Shown here: one piece after another, positions 44,200 through 52,935 of the stretch
Numbering within the stretch: position 1 is the stretch's first letter
Layout: every line of letters starts with the position of its first letter
Assembly (NCBI GenBank): GCA_900752435.1
Contig: CAADVD010000002.1
Span: 1 to 64,000 of the forward strand
From: Oscillospiraceae bacterium
GTDB lineage: Bacteria > Bacillota > Clostridia > Oscillospirales > Ruminococcaceae
Direction of reading: 5' to 3'
DNA length: 64,000 nucleotides
The notes under the pieces: generated by a model
What the model was told of the DNA's origin: nothing
The model's database searches: none
The model's input: the letters and a program-made list of their open reading frames with translations, nothing else
Position numbers and translations under genes: made by a program

Positions 44200-44349
44200 A
44201 TGGCGAAATTGATGCTTATGAAGCGGTCATACCATTCCTACCTGCTTGCGGCGGTATTTGTTCTGATCGTTTCTGTATTTGGGAGCTTTATGTTTTCCAG
44301 CAAAATAAAGAAGCTGGATATGGTTGGAATATTCAAGGGTGTTGAATAA
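44200..44349 (+). pseudogene. Possible C-terminal remnant of an FtsX-type ABC permease
   Basis: A 49-codon frame with one membrane segment (YLLAAVFVLIVSVFGSFMF) followed by KIKKLDMVGIFKGVE. This matches the look of the last helix and tail of MacB/FtsX-family permeases (a K-rich turn, then a helix ending in an acidic residue). No convincing SD and no upstream permease sequence. It may instead be a small membrane peptide. It overlaps no gene and sits between the reductase and the PPTase. Confidence 0.4.
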
Positions 44350-44362
44350 GGATCTATACGTA

Positions 44363-45013
44363 ATGATATACATTTATGAACGAAATGAAGCAGACAGCCT
44401 TATGATTGAAAGAGCAGAGGAGCTGCTGAGCAAGGAACGATGGGAAAAGCTTAAAAAATATAAATTTCAGCGAGAAAAAGAGCTTTGCTTCACGTCCTTT
44501 CAGCTTCTTAGGTACGGGCTTGCAAAGGAGTATGGGATGTACAGTATACCAGAGATACGTGTCGGTGAGTATGGCAAGCCTTATCTTCGAGATACAAGCG
44601 TTTTTTTCAACATATCTCACTGTGATAACAGCGTTCTGTGCAGTATAAGCCGCAGTGAGACAGGTGCGGATATCCAGGATTATCGGGAGGATATGCAGAG
44701 TATAAGCAGCAAAATCCTTTCTGAAGGTGAAAGCCACGTTATAGCCAGGCGAAAGCTTATAGAAAATCAGGAGCTTGTACGCTTCTGGACTCTCAAAGAG
44801 GCTTACGGAAAATACTATGGTTTTGGACTCGGCTATAATTTTGCGTCTATGGATTTTTCGTCGGTCAAAAGCGACGATGAACCGCAGAGTTATGACGGAC
44901 TTACAGTTTTCTCGAAATGTTTTGAGAGATATGCGGTAAGTGTTTTTTCTGACGAGCCTTTGAAATTCGGGGTTGTGTCAGCGTCGGAGTTGTATGCTGC
45001 GTTTATGAAATAA
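44363..45013 (+). CDS. Sfp-type 4'-phosphopantetheinyl transferase
   Basis: 216 aa. Family motifs: GEYGKPYL and FFNISHCDNSVLCSI (N-terminal half), GADIQDYRE (metal site; Glu of the usual DIE is Gln here) and RFWTLKEAYGKYYGFGL. Sfp-type enzymes load the phosphopantetheine arm on carrier domains, and at least ten carriers in this cluster need it. I chose ATG 44363, ten bases after AAGGA (44348-44352); TTG/GTG starts upstream would overlap the fragment at 44200. Last gene of the cluster. Confidence 0.9.
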   Translation: MIYIYERNEADSLMIERAEELLSKERWEKLKKYKFQREKELCFTSFQLLRYGLAKEYGMYSIPEIRVGEYGKPYLRDTSVFFNISHCDNSVLCSISRSETGADIQDYREDMQSISSKILSEGESHVIARRKLIENQELVRFWTLKEAYGKYYGFGLGYNFASMDFSSVKSDDEPQSYDGLTVFSKCFERYAVSVFSDEPLKFGVVSASELYAAFMK

Positions 45014-45086
45014 TTTTACAACTAGAATAGCTTTCTAATCAAATAGCAGACAAAAAACTGCAATCAAATGTTATGGTATAATAATT

Positions 45087-45104
45087 GTTGGTTCAAGTCC
45101 AATT
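45087..45104 (+). repeat. tRNA 3'-end remnant matching tRNA-Asn T-arm (possible att site)
   Basis: GTTGGTTCAAGTCCAATT matches tRNA-Asn 71-88 at 16 of 18 positions and folds as a T-arm (TTGG-TTCAAGT-CCAA). No acceptor stem or D/anticodon arms are found around it. A rho-independent terminator follows ten bases later, as it does for the intact tRNA. It could be the remains of a tRNA or the far attachment site of an island inserted at tRNA-Asn. Confidence 0.45.
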
Positions 45105-45113
45105 TCAAGATCT

Positions 45114-45152
45114 AAAATTCTCCGCAAACAAAAGATTGCGGAGAATTTTTTA
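45114..45152 (+). terminator. Rho-independent terminator after the cluster
   Basis: A 14-bp perfect stem (AAAATTCTCCGCAA at 45114-45127 with 45136-45149) is followed by Ts. It would end transcripts coming from the biosynthetic cluster. Confidence 0.88.
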
Positions 45153-45339
45153 AACGGCGTTGACAGAGGAATCAGTCTGTTTCCATTCTGGACACAGCAG
45201 GTAAGCCCTCATGTTTTGATGATACTTATCTGGCGATGGGATGAGAAAATAGATGAATGTTGTTATCAAAAATAGCACAGAGGAACTGGGCTTTTTGTGC
45301 TGAGCAATACTTTTGAATTTTCCTATACACATTTTTGTG

Positions 45340-45368
45340 TTGTTTATTTGCAAAATTGATGGTATAAT
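45340..45368 (+). promoter_or_regulatory. Promoter of the Asp23-to-recN gene run
   Basis: TTGTTT (45340-45345), 17-bp spacer, TATAAT (45363-45368), about 70 bp before the Asp23 start codon. Confidence 0.7.
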
Positions 45369-45438
45369 ATACATAAATGAATGTATAAAAATTCGATTCT
45401 ATATCATACAAGTTTAAGAGATAGAAGGGAGTATCGTG

Positions 45439-45804
45439 ATGGAAATCAATCAAAAGCAGCAGACTGGCAGTTTGAAAATTGCTGAGTCCGTCATTGAAAA
45501 GATTGCTCAACTTGTGATCGATGAGGTAGACGGCGTTTACAGCATGGCGCCTTCTCCAACAAAACCGAAAGAGTGGTTCTTGCATTCGCAAAAAGGGCGT
45601 TCCATCCGTCTGAAAATGGAAGGCGGCGTAGCACAAATTGACGTGTATGTGATCCTGAAAAATGGCTATCGCATTCGAGAAGTGGCTGAGCAAATTCAAT
45701 CGTATGTAAAGGATGCCGTACAGAATATGGCTTCCATCACGGTGGCTAAGGTTAATGTATTTGTGTGCGGCATTCGTGCGGCTAAGGAGTCCGCCCCGGC
45801 ATAA
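45439..45804 (+). CDS. Asp23/Gls24 family envelope-stress protein
   Basis: 121 aa, Asp23 family. Typical features are GSLKIAESVIEKIAQLVIDEVDGV at the N-terminus (20-residue core from ISESV-like sequence), a strand pair around GRSIRLKMEGGVAQIDVYV, and VAEQIQSYVKDAVQNM. These cytoplasmic proteins sit at the membrane surface in Gram-positive bacteria and are linked to envelope stress; in Clostridia one copy is regularly next to nusB, as here. SD AAGGGAG (45424-45430); I chose ATG 45439 over the GTG just before it. Confidence 0.9.
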   Translation: MEINQKQQTGSLKIAESVIEKIAQLVIDEVDGVYSMAPSPTKPKEWFLHSQKGRSIRLKMEGGVAQIDVYVILKNGYRIREVAEQIQSYVKDAVQNMASITVAKVNVFVCGIRAAKESAPA

Positions 45805-45995
45805 AACATTCGCACAGAAATAAGGAAATGCCGTCAAACCGTCCGTTTGATGTGGATGATGGACGGCAATCCTTTTTCTGCTTTTTGGTTGAAAGACTGA
45901 CTACATAATGACAATAGAAATTTAGGTTGCCTGCAAAACCGACTTTCGATGGAAATCAAAAGTACAGAACCGTTGCAGGAGAAATGAGAACGTTT

Positions 45996-46388
45996 ATGAC
46001 AAGACATCAGATGAGGGAAGCGGCCTTTTTGCTGACCTTTGAACAAAGCTTTTCCAATGACAGCGTGGATGAAATCGTTTCCGTTGCCAAGGAATGCGAG
46101 CTGTTTGAAATGAATGATGCTGCGGTGAAGCTGTTTCGCGGCATTGTGGAAAATCGTGATCACATTGATGCCATCATCCAAAAGCATTTGAAAAATTGGA
46201 CCATCGACCGCATTTCCAAGGTATCCTTGGCGGTGCTCCGCGTGGCGATTTACGAGATGCGCTTTTGTGACGAAGTCAGCGATGACATTGCCATCAGCGA
46301 AGCAGTCATTCTGGCTCAGACCTATACCTTAAAAGATGATGTGAACTTCGTCAACGGTGTACTGGCCAGTGTGAACAAGGATCGGTAG
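45996..46388 (+). CDS. nusB: Transcription antitermination factor NusB
   Basis: 130 aa, all-helical RNA-binding protein that with NusE binds boxA RNA and supports rRNA antitermination. MTRHQMREAAFLLTFEQ is the usual start, and LKNWTIDRISKVSLAVLR then YEMRF, DDIAISEAVILAQTY and FVNGVLASV are family landmarks. Start placed at 45996 because family members begin at this point; ATG 45984 is also in frame but only two bases from AGGAG. Its stop is one base before the next start codon. Confidence 0.95.
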   Translation: MTRHQMREAAFLLTFEQSFSNDSVDEIVSVAKECELFEMNDAAVKLFRGIVENRDHIDAIIQKHLKNWTIDRISKVSLAVLRVAIYEMRFCDEVSDDIAISEAVILAQTYTLKDDVNFVNGVLASVNKDR

Positions 46389-46389
46389 C

Positions 46390-47340
46390 ATGTGGTTTTT
46401 GGGAATTGACACCAGCAATTACACCACTTCTGTTGCAGTGTATCACAGCCAGACGCACGAGGTGCGGATGCGGAAAAAATTGCTTCCGGTGAAGGATGCG
46501 GCTTGCGGCCTTCGCCAAAGTGACGCGGTGTTTCTGCATGTCAAACAGTTGGCCGGATTGGTGGAACAGTTGATGGCGGAGGAACAGATTCCGTTGACAG
46601 CCATCGGCGTATCGGCAACGCCGCGCAATGCAGAGGGCTCTTATATGCCCTGTTTTCTTGTCGGAACTATGGTGGCACAGGTGCTTTCCAGCGTGCTTCG
46701 GATTCCGCTCTACACCTTTTCCCATCAGCAGGGACACATTGCCGCCGCACTGTATTCCGCAGATTGTCTGGACTATCTGCACCGTGATTTTTATGCCTTC
46801 CATGTGTCTGGCGGAACTACGGAGGCGTTAGGGGTTCATGCCGATGGGGAACGCATGGACATCACTTTGCTGGCACAAACGCTCGATCTCAACGCCGGAC
46901 AAGCAGTGGATCGTGTCGGCGTGATGCTGGGGCTTCCGTTTCCGTGCGGTCAGCCGTTGGAACAGTTGGCGCTGGCTTGCACCGAACGTGTGAAGGGCAG
47001 AGCCAAGCTCAAGGGGGCAGACTGCTGTCTGTCCGGCTTGCAAAATCAATGTGAAACGCTGTACTGGCAGGGAAAATCCAAGGAATACGTTGCGCGGTTT
47101 TGTTTGGAAAGCATCAAGAACACCATTGCGGCGATGACGGAAGCACTGCTTCGCGAACACGGTGACAAGCCGATTGTATATGCAGGCGGCGTGATGTCCA
47201 ACAGCATCATCCGTGCCGAGTTGGAACGCCGTTTTCACGGGAAATTTGCCGCACCGACTTATTCAACGGACAACAGCGCCGGCATCGCTTTGCTGGCCTC
47301 CATCGCGCATGGCCAATCGGAATCGGGGAAAAATACGTGA
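46390..47340 (+). CDS. TsaD/Kae1-family paralogue (peptidase M22-like)
   Basis: 316 aa, ASKHA fold. GIDTSNYTTSVAVY is the phosphate-1 motif, FSHQQGHIAAALY has the two metal-binding histidines (HxxxH), VSGGTTE the second phosphate motif, and VYAGGVMSNSIIR the adenosine motif. It is shorter than true TsaD (about 340 aa) and lacks part of the C-terminus. Clostridia commonly carry this extra copy between nusB and xseA besides the real tsaD. Whether it makes tRNA t6A is unknown. Translation is coupled to xseA by overlap. Confidence 0.88.
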   Translation: MWFLGIDTSNYTTSVAVYHSQTHEVRMRKKLLPVKDAACGLRQSDAVFLHVKQLAGLVEQLMAEEQIPLTAIGVSATPRNAEGSYMPCFLVGTMVAQVLSSVLRIPLYTFSHQQGHIAAALYSADCLDYLHRDFYAFHVSGGTTEALGVHADGERMDITLLAQTLDLNAGQAVDRVGVMLGLPFPCGQPLEQLALACTERVKGRAKLKGADCCLSGLQNQCETLYWQGKSKEYVARFCLESIKNTIAAMTEALLREHGDKPIVYAGGVMSNSIIRAELERRFHGKFAAPTYSTDNSAGIALLASIAHGQSESGKNT

Positions 47341-48590
47341 ATGCAATCATTACCGTTTCACAACTGAATAATTATCTGAAAATGCTGGTGGATAACAACG
47401 AGGCGCTTCGGAATTTGACCGTGAAAGGCGAAATCTCCAACTTTACCAATCACATCAAATCCGGTCATTTTTATTTCACACTGAAGGACAAAAACTGCGC
47501 CATCCGCGCCGTGATGTTTCGCACTTATGCTCAGCGCGTGCGATTTGATGTGCAAAATGGCATGAATGTGCTGGTAACCGGAAGCGTGCGCGTATTTGAG
47601 CGCGATGGTGCGGTGCAGCTTTATTGTGAGGAAATGCAGCCCGACGGCATCGGCGCGCTTTATCTCGCATATGAGCAGCTTAAGGAACGCCTGTCCAAAC
47701 AGGGGTTATTTGATGAAGCATTCAAAAAACCGCTTCCGCCGTTTCCTCAAAAAATTGGCGTGGTGACCTCCAAAACGGGTGCGGCATTGCAGGATATCCG
47801 CAACATTTTATCGCGCCGTTATCCCATTGCCACGTTGGTATTGATTCCGGCGCTGGTACAGGGGGATGGTGCGCCTGAATCCATCTGTGATGCCATTGCT
47901 TTGGCACAGACCCGTACCGATATTGATGTGCTGATTGTCGGCCGCGGCGGCGGTTCTCTGGAGGATTTGTGGGCGTTCAACGATGAACGGGTCGCGATGG
48001 CGATTTTCAATTGTTCGATTCCGGTGATTTCTGCCGTCGGACATGAGGTGGACTTCACTATCGCTGATTTTGTAGCCGATTTGCGCGCACCGACCCCGTC
48101 TGCGGCGGCGGAATTGGCTGTGCCGGATATCCGCGATTTGCAGGCGCAGGTGGCATCCATGCGAACCATGCTTGATTTGCATTTGCAAACCAAACTGCGG
48201 CATTCCATGCAATCCGTTCAGGCGCTCACAGGAAAACTGCGTGCACATTCGCTGGAACAACGCGTTGTAACGAATCAGGACGCACTGCAAAAATTGACAG
48301 AGCGTTTACACATGGCCGCCGCCAATCTGTACAAGCAAAAGCTGGCGCAATATCGAAAGCAAACGGCCATGCTCGATGCGCTCAGTCCGCTCAAGGTGCT
48401 CACACGCGGTTATTCCATCACATATGCTGGGGATGCCATCTTGACCGATACCGCCGCCGTGCAGACTGGTGACTTGCTGCGCACGAAGCTTTCTCAAGGT
48501 GAAATCATCAGCCGTGCCGAACAAATTCTCCCATCTGATTACGAATCTGCAAATGCAAAGGCGGTGCAACATGCCCAAGAAGACATTTGA
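47337..48590 (+). CDS. xseA: Exodeoxyribonuclease VII large subunit
   Basis: 417 aa. N-terminal OB fold ([33 protein letters not shown]), catalytic region [14 protein letters not shown] and [16 protein letters not shown], then [17 protein letters not shown] and a long coiled coil. Exo VII degrades single-stranded DNA into oligonucleotides. GTG start overlapping the stop of the preceding gene. Confidence 0.97.
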   Translation: MNAIITVSQLNNYLKMLVDNNEALRNLTVKGEISNFTNHIKSGHFYFTLKDKNCAIRAVMFRTYAQRVRFDVQNGMNVLVTGSVRVFERDGAVQLYCEEMQPDGIGALYLAYEQLKERLSKQGLFDEAFKKPLPPFPQKIGVVTSKTGAALQDIRNILSRRYPIATLVLIPALVQGDGAPESICDAIALAQTRTDIDVLIVGRGGGSLEDLWAFNDERVAMAIFNCSIPVISAVGHEVDFTIADFVADLRAPTPSAAAELAVPDIRDLQAQVASMRTMLDLHLQTKLRHSMQSVQALTGKLRAHSLEQRVVTNQDALQKLTERLHMAAANLYKQKLAQYRKQTAMLDALSPLKVLTRGYSITYAGDAILTDTAAVQTGDLLRTKLSQGEIISRAEQILPSDYESANAKAVQHAQEDI

Positions 48591-48774
48591 ACAATCCCTC
48601 ACAGAGCTGGAAAAGCTGGTCGCTCAGCTGGAACAGGGCGAACTGAGTTTGGATCAATCCCTTAAGCTGTATGAAAAAGGCGTTGGTTTAACGCGTTTTT
48701 GCAATGACGAACTGCAAAAAGCACAGCTGAAAATCGAAGAATTGAAAGCGGGGAAACCGGATGAAAACGTATAA
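48571..48774 (+). CDS. xseB: Exodeoxyribonuclease VII small subunit
   Basis: 67 aa. [40 protein letters not shown] is the whole-family pattern. Start at ATG 48571, inside the end of xseA, as in many genomes; it also overlaps ispA. The small subunits coat the coiled coil of XseA and are needed for activity. Confidence 0.96.
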   Translation: MPKKTFEQSLTELEKLVAQLEQGELSLDQSLKLYEKGVGLTRFCNDELQKAQLKIEELKAGKPDENV

Positions 48775-49654
48775 CGAAACCATGCAGGAGTATTTGACTC
48801 TCATCAATGAAGCACTCGATGATTTGCTGACGCCAAGCGGGGAAGCCTATGACCGTGTGCTGGAAGCCATGCGTTATTCGGTGATGAATGCAGGCAAGCG
48901 CATCCGTCCGATTTTGACGCTGGAATTTTGCCGTATGCTGGGCGGCGATGTGCAGGAGGCTTTGCCGTTTGCCTGTGGGGTGGAGTTGATTCACTGTTAT
49001 TCGCTCATTCACGACGATTTGCCGTGTATGGACGACGATGATTTGCGCCGCGGAAAACCCTCCTGTCACAAGCAATTTGACGAAGCCACCGCTCTGCTGG
49101 CCGGTGACGCTCTGTTGACCAAGGCGTTTGAAACGGCCGCTGGCGCGCCGCTCGGCAAGAAAAATCCCAGCGCCGTGCTCCGCTGTATGCAGGAATTGTC
49201 CTACTATGCAGGCGTGGACGGTATGATTGGCGGACAAGCCATTGATTTGGCGCAGGAAGGCCATCAAGTGGACACCACCGAAGCGCTTCTGTCTCAGATG
49301 CACAATCTGAAAACAGCCGCTCTTCTGAAATCCGCTTGCGAGATGGGCGCGATTGCCGCATCTGCCGCACCGGAGCAAATCCTAAACGCGGAGCTTTATG
49401 GCGAATCGCTGGGACTGGCATTTCAGTTGGTGGACGATATTCTGGATGTTACCGGCGACGAAGCCAGCTTAGGCAAGCCCATTGGAAGCGATGCGCAAAA
49501 CGACAAGGTCACATACATTACCCTCTGCGGCCTTTCGGTTGCCAAAAGCATGGCAGAGGACTACACCAAGCAGGCGCTGGACATTGTAAAAGGTTATCCG
49601 GACAGCGGCTTTTTACAGGAATTGACGGAACATCTGTTGACCCGAAACAACTAG
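48761..49654 (+). CDS. ispA: Polyprenyl (farnesyl) diphosphate synthase
   Basis: 297 aa. First Asp-rich motif [16 protein letters not shown], second motif [11 protein letters not shown], plus GKRIRP near the N-terminus and GGQAIDLA. It condenses isopentenyl and allyl diphosphates to farnesyl (or geranylgeranyl) diphosphate. The neighbouring dxs feeds the same isoprenoid pathway. Confidence 0.95.
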   Translation: MKTYNETMQEYLTLINEALDDLLTPSGEAYDRVLEAMRYSVMNAGKRIRPILTLEFCRMLGGDVQEALPFACGVELIHCYSLIHDDLPCMDDDDLRRGKPSCHKQFDEATALLAGDALLTKAFETAAGAPLGKKNPSAVLRCMQELSYYAGVDGMIGGQAIDLAQEGHQVDTTEALLSQMHNLKTAALLKSACEMGAIAASAAPEQILNAELYGESLGLAFQLVDDILDVTGDEASLGKPIGSDAQNDKVTYITLCGLSVAKSMAEDYTKQALDIVKGYPDSGFLQELTEHLLTRNN

Positions 49655-49672
49655 TGTGAGGAGTGGCGGAGC

Positions 49673-50119
49673 ATGGAGAGTTTGAAAGCGCTGTTTAGCA
49701 ACTATGTGCTGGTAGTGGCCGTAACCGGCTGGATGACGGCACAGGTGCTCAAAACGCTGTTGACTTTAATCACCACAAGGGAATTTAAGGCCGAACGTCT
49801 AACCGGCGCAGGCGGTATGCCCAGTGCGCATTCGGCGGCTGTCTGTGGCTTGACCGTCGCGATGGCTAGGTCGCAGGGCGTGGACGACCCGTTGTTTGCG
49901 CTTTCGTTTTTGTTTGCGGCGGTGGTGATGTACGACGCCATGGGCGTGCGCCGTGCGGCTGGGGAACAGGCCAAAACCATCAACGACATTGTAAAGCACC
50001 ACGAACACACGGACGTCAATACCAAGGAAGTACTCAAAGAATCGCTTGGCCATACGCCGCTGGAAGTGCTGGCCGGCGCTTTGCTGGGAATCCTCATTGC
50101 CATGCTCATTCCTGTTTAA
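49673..50119 (+). CDS. Divergent PAP2 (DUF212) family membrane protein
   Basis: 148 aa with three or four membrane segments. TGAGGMPSAHSAAV holds the PSxHS motif of PAP2 phosphatases, and YDAMGVRRAAGEQAKTIN is the other family landmark (SxxxD/H-type region altered). Related to B. subtilis YuiD; substrate unknown, though a lipid or isoprenoid diphosphate is often proposed because such genes lie near ispA and dxs, as here. Confidence 0.88.
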   Translation: MESLKALFSNYVLVVAVTGWMTAQVLKTLLTLITTREFKAERLTGAGGMPSAHSAAVCGLTVAMARSQGVDDPLFALSFLFAAVVMYDAMGVRRAAGEQAKTINDIVKHHEHTDVNTKEVLKESLGHTPLEVLAGALLGILIAMLIPV

Positions 50120-50174
50120 CAACATAGCATTCAAAGAAAGATAGAATACCATCCTATTCCACAAGAAAGGCGGT

Positions 50175-52094
50175 TTGGGTCGTGCGGCAATAAAAAGAGA
50201 TGCCGCCGCCGGACTGGTTATGAGAGAAGGAAAAATTTTAGATACCATTCATTCTCCGCGCGACATCGACCGGCTGTCGGTGCAGGAGATGAAAACGCTG
50301 GCGGAGGAAATCCGCTTCTTTTTGGTGGAATCCATTTCCAAAACAGGCGGCCATCTGGCTTCCAATCTGGGAGTGGTGGAGCTGACGCTGGCGATTCACA
50401 AGGTGTTTCATTCACCGATGGACAAAATCGTCTGGGACGTCGGCCATCAAAGCTATACCCACAAAATTTTGACCGGCCGCAAGGACCGGTTTGATACCTT
50501 GCGGCAGGAAAACGGTTTGTCCGGTTTTCCAAAGCCGTCGGAGAGCGTGCATGACGCGTTCATCGCCGGCCACAGCTCGACATCAATTTCGGCCGGTTAT
50601 GGCATCGCGAAGGCGCTTTCGCTCAAGGGCAGTCAGCATCATGTGGTGGCGGTGATCGGTGATGGGTCGTTTACCGGCGGGATGGTGTACGAGGCATTCA
50701 ACAACGCTGGACGGAACAAGGACAATCTGGTTGTGATTCTCAATCACAACGATATGTCGATTTCCAAAAATGTCGGTGCATTTGCCAAATACCTGTCCAG
50801 TATGCGTGCAAAGCCGGTGTACCACGATTTCAAACGCCATTTGGAAAGCACGCTGGATCGCATGCCGGTGATGGGCAAGCCCATCAAAACCTCACTGACT
50901 TCCTCGAAATCCCTGCTCAAAAAATGGATTTACAACACCACATTTTTTGAAGAAATGGGCTTTGAGTATTTGGGACCGGTGGACGGCCACGATTACGAAG
51001 CGCTGGTCTCCGTGCTGGATACGGCCAAACAGCTTCATCGTCCTGTGGTGGTGCATGTGGATACCACCAAGGGCAAGGGCTATAGCTTTGCCGAAGAAAA
51101 TCCGGGTGCCTACCATGGCATCTCCAAATTCGATGTGGAAACCGGCAATCCCGACATTGCACCGGCGGACAGCTTTTCAACAGAATTCGGCCAATACCTT
51201 GCCGCACTGGGTGCGCAGGATCCTAAAATCTGCGCCATCACTGCGGCGATGAAATACGGCACTGGACTGCAATACTTTTGCAGTCGATTCAAGGAACGCT
51301 TTTTTGACGTGGGCATTGCCGAACAGCATGCGGTTACCTTTGCGGCCGGATTGGCCAGCCAAGGCATGCTGCCGGTGTTTGCCGTGTATTCGTCCTTTTT
51401 GCAGCGCGGTTATGACCAAATCATTCACGACTGCGCCATTGACCGTCAGCATGTGGTGCTGTGCATCGACCGCGCCGGCATCGTCGGCGATGATGGCGAA
51501 ACGCATCAAGGGGTGTTTGATGCGTCCTTTTTAAGCTCGATTCCAAACGTGACCATCTACGCGCCGGAGAGCTATACAGAACTGAAAATCATGCTCAAAA
51601 CCGCTCTGTATGACACGGAGGGAGTCGTTGCCGTGCGCTATCCGCGCGGTTCGGAGTGCATTGAGCACAAGCTGGTGTGTACGGAATATCAGGATTATTT
51701 GTACAAGGGCCGTTTGGGTGACAAGCTCATCATCACTTATGGACGGCTGACCAATGAAGTCGGCAAAGCGGTTCGCCGGCTGAGCGCACAGGGTGAAGCC
51801 GTGTCGGTGCTGAAGCTGCTCAAAATTTCACCGATTCCGCCGCGTGCTTTGGAGCTGGCAAGCCGTTACCGTGAAATTTACTTTTTTGAAGAGGGCATCA
51901 AAAAGGGCGGTATTGCCCAGCAGTTTTTATCCGACCTGTACGAGAGCGGTTACCATGGGTCTTTCCGCATTACGGCCATCGACGGTGCGTTTGTCAAGCA
52001 GGCCAAGGTGGATTCCGCGTGGCGCAAATACCATTTGGATGCGGACAGCATCGTCCAAATTGTGGGGAACACAGCAGAGGAGAACGAACATTGA
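50175..52094 (+). CDS. dxs: 1-deoxy-D-xylulose-5-phosphate synthase
   Basis: 639 aa, thiamine-diphosphate enzyme and first step of the MEP isoprenoid route (pyruvate plus glyceraldehyde 3-phosphate). WDVGHQSYTHKILTGR, GDGSFTGGMVYEA, GIAEQHAVTFAAG and GDDGETHQGVFD are clear. Start uncertain: TTG 50175 has an SD (AGAAAGG, 50164-50170) but adds 15 unusual residues, whereas ATG 50220 begins at the point where homologues usually start yet has no SD. Confidence 0.95.
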   Translation: MGRAAIKRDAAAGLVMREGKILDTIHSPRDIDRLSVQEMKTLAEEIRFFLVESISKTGGHLASNLGVVELTLAIHKVFHSPMDKIVWDVGHQSYTHKILTGRKDRFDTLRQENGLSGFPKPSESVHDAFIAGHSSTSISAGYGIAKALSLKGSQHHVVAVIGDGSFTGGMVYEAFNNAGRNKDNLVVILNHNDMSISKNVGAFAKYLSSMRAKPVYHDFKRHLESTLDRMPVMGKPIKTSLTSSKSLLKKWIYNTTFFEEMGFEYLGPVDGHDYEALVSVLDTAKQLHRPVVVHVDTTKGKGYSFAEENPGAYHGISKFDVETGNPDIAPADSFSTEFGQYLAALGAQDPKICAITAAMKYGTGLQYFCSRFKERFFDVGIAEQHAVTFAAGLASQGMLPVFAVYSSFLQRGYDQIIHDCAIDRQHVVLCIDRAGIVGDDGETHQGVFDASFLSSIPNVTIYAPESYTELKIMLKTALYDTEGVVAVRYPRGSECIEHKLVCTEYQDYLYKGRLGDKLIITYGRLTNEVGKAVRRLSAQGEAVSVLKLLKISPIPPRALELASRYREIYFFEEGIKKGGIAQQFLSDLYESGYHGSFRITAIDGAFVKQAKVDSAWRKYHLDADSIVQIVGNTAEENEH

Positions 52095-52909
52095 AAGAAA
52101 AGATTGCAAAAATCCGCTTGGATGTGGCGCTGGTGGAGCAGGGCTTTGCGCCGAGCCGCGAAAAGGCAAAAGCGCTCATCATGTCCGGCATCGTCTTTGT
52201 GGACAATGAAAAATGCGATAAGGCGGGCGATACCATCCGCGCAGACGCGTCCATTGAAGTGCGCGGAAAAGGGTTAAAGTATGTCAGCCGCGGCGGTTTG
52301 AAGCTGGAAAAGGCCATGGAGCGCTGGGGATTTAATTTAGCCGGATGCATCTGCATGGACATCGGTGCATCCACCGGCGGTTTCTCCGACTGTATGCTGC
52401 AAAACGGTGCAAGCAAGGTGTATGCCATTGACGTTGGCTACGGTCAGCTTGCATGGAGCCTGCGCACGGATGAACGCGTAGTCAATCTGGAACGCACCAA
52501 CATCCGCTACATCACCGAAGAACAAGTGCCGGATGCGATTGATTTTGCCTCCATTGACGTGTCGTTTATTTCGCTGACGCTGGTACTGCCGGTGCTGGCG
52601 CGCTTTCTCAAGGAAAATGGACGGGCGGTTTGCCTGGTGAAGCCGCAGTTTGAAGCAGGTAAGGGCAAGGTCGGCAAAAAAGGCGTGGTGCGCGAAGCAT
52701 CCATCCACAAAGAGGTTTGTCAGAAGATTTACACCTTTTGTCTGGAGCACGGCTTTTGTGTGAGCGGCATGACGTTCAGCCCCATCAAAGGGCCGGAGGG
52801 CAACATCGAATACCTCTTTTTCCTCGAAAAGAAAGACCCGTCGCAATCCGTAGACGAAAGCGAAATTGATGTGATCGTCGCCGAATCCCACGAAATCCTG
52901 CAAGGCTAA
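52091..52909 (+). CDS. tlyA: TlyA-family rRNA 2'-O-methyltransferase
   Basis: 272 aa. An N-terminal S4 RNA-binding domain (RLDVALVEQGFAPSREKAKA, then VSRGGLKLEKA) is followed by an FtsJ-like methyltransferase fold with MDIGASTGGFSDCML and VSFISLTLVLP. Mycobacterial TlyA methylates 16S and 23S rRNA; the clostridial version is assumed to do similar. TTG start overlapping the dxs stop (TTGA), with SD GAGGAG at 52076-52081. Confidence 0.93.
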   Translation: MKEKIAKIRLDVALVEQGFAPSREKAKALIMSGIVFVDNEKCDKAGDTIRADASIEVRGKGLKYVSRGGLKLEKAMERWGFNLAGCICMDIGASTGGFSDCMLQNGASKVYAIDVGYGQLAWSLRTDERVVNLERTNIRYITEEQVPDAIDFASIDVSFISLTLVLPVLARFLKENGRAVCLVKPQFEAGKGKVGKKGVVREASIHKEVCQKIYTFCLEHGFCVSGMTFSPIKGPEGNIEYLFFLEKKDPSQSVDESEIDVIVAESHEILQG

Positions 52910-52935
52910 CCCGTGGCCTAGGAAGGAAACGTTCC

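Larger units (their letters stand above)
45014..45338. other. Intergenic stretch at the right edge of the cluster
   Basis: I see no gene here. It contains a TATAAT box (45077-45082), a tRNA T-arm-like scrap (45087-45104) and a strong terminator (45114-45152). Then about 190 bp have no recognisable feature before the Asp23 promoter. Confidence 0.6.

Noticed and set aside
45060..45110. Complete tRNA gene at the right edge
   Set aside because: Only a T-arm can be folded; there are no acceptor, D or anticodon arms upstream.
45829..45878. Terminator between the Asp23 gene and nusB
   Set aside because: CCGTCC/GGACGG can pair, but the stem is only six bases with a long loop and a broken T tract; too weak to list.
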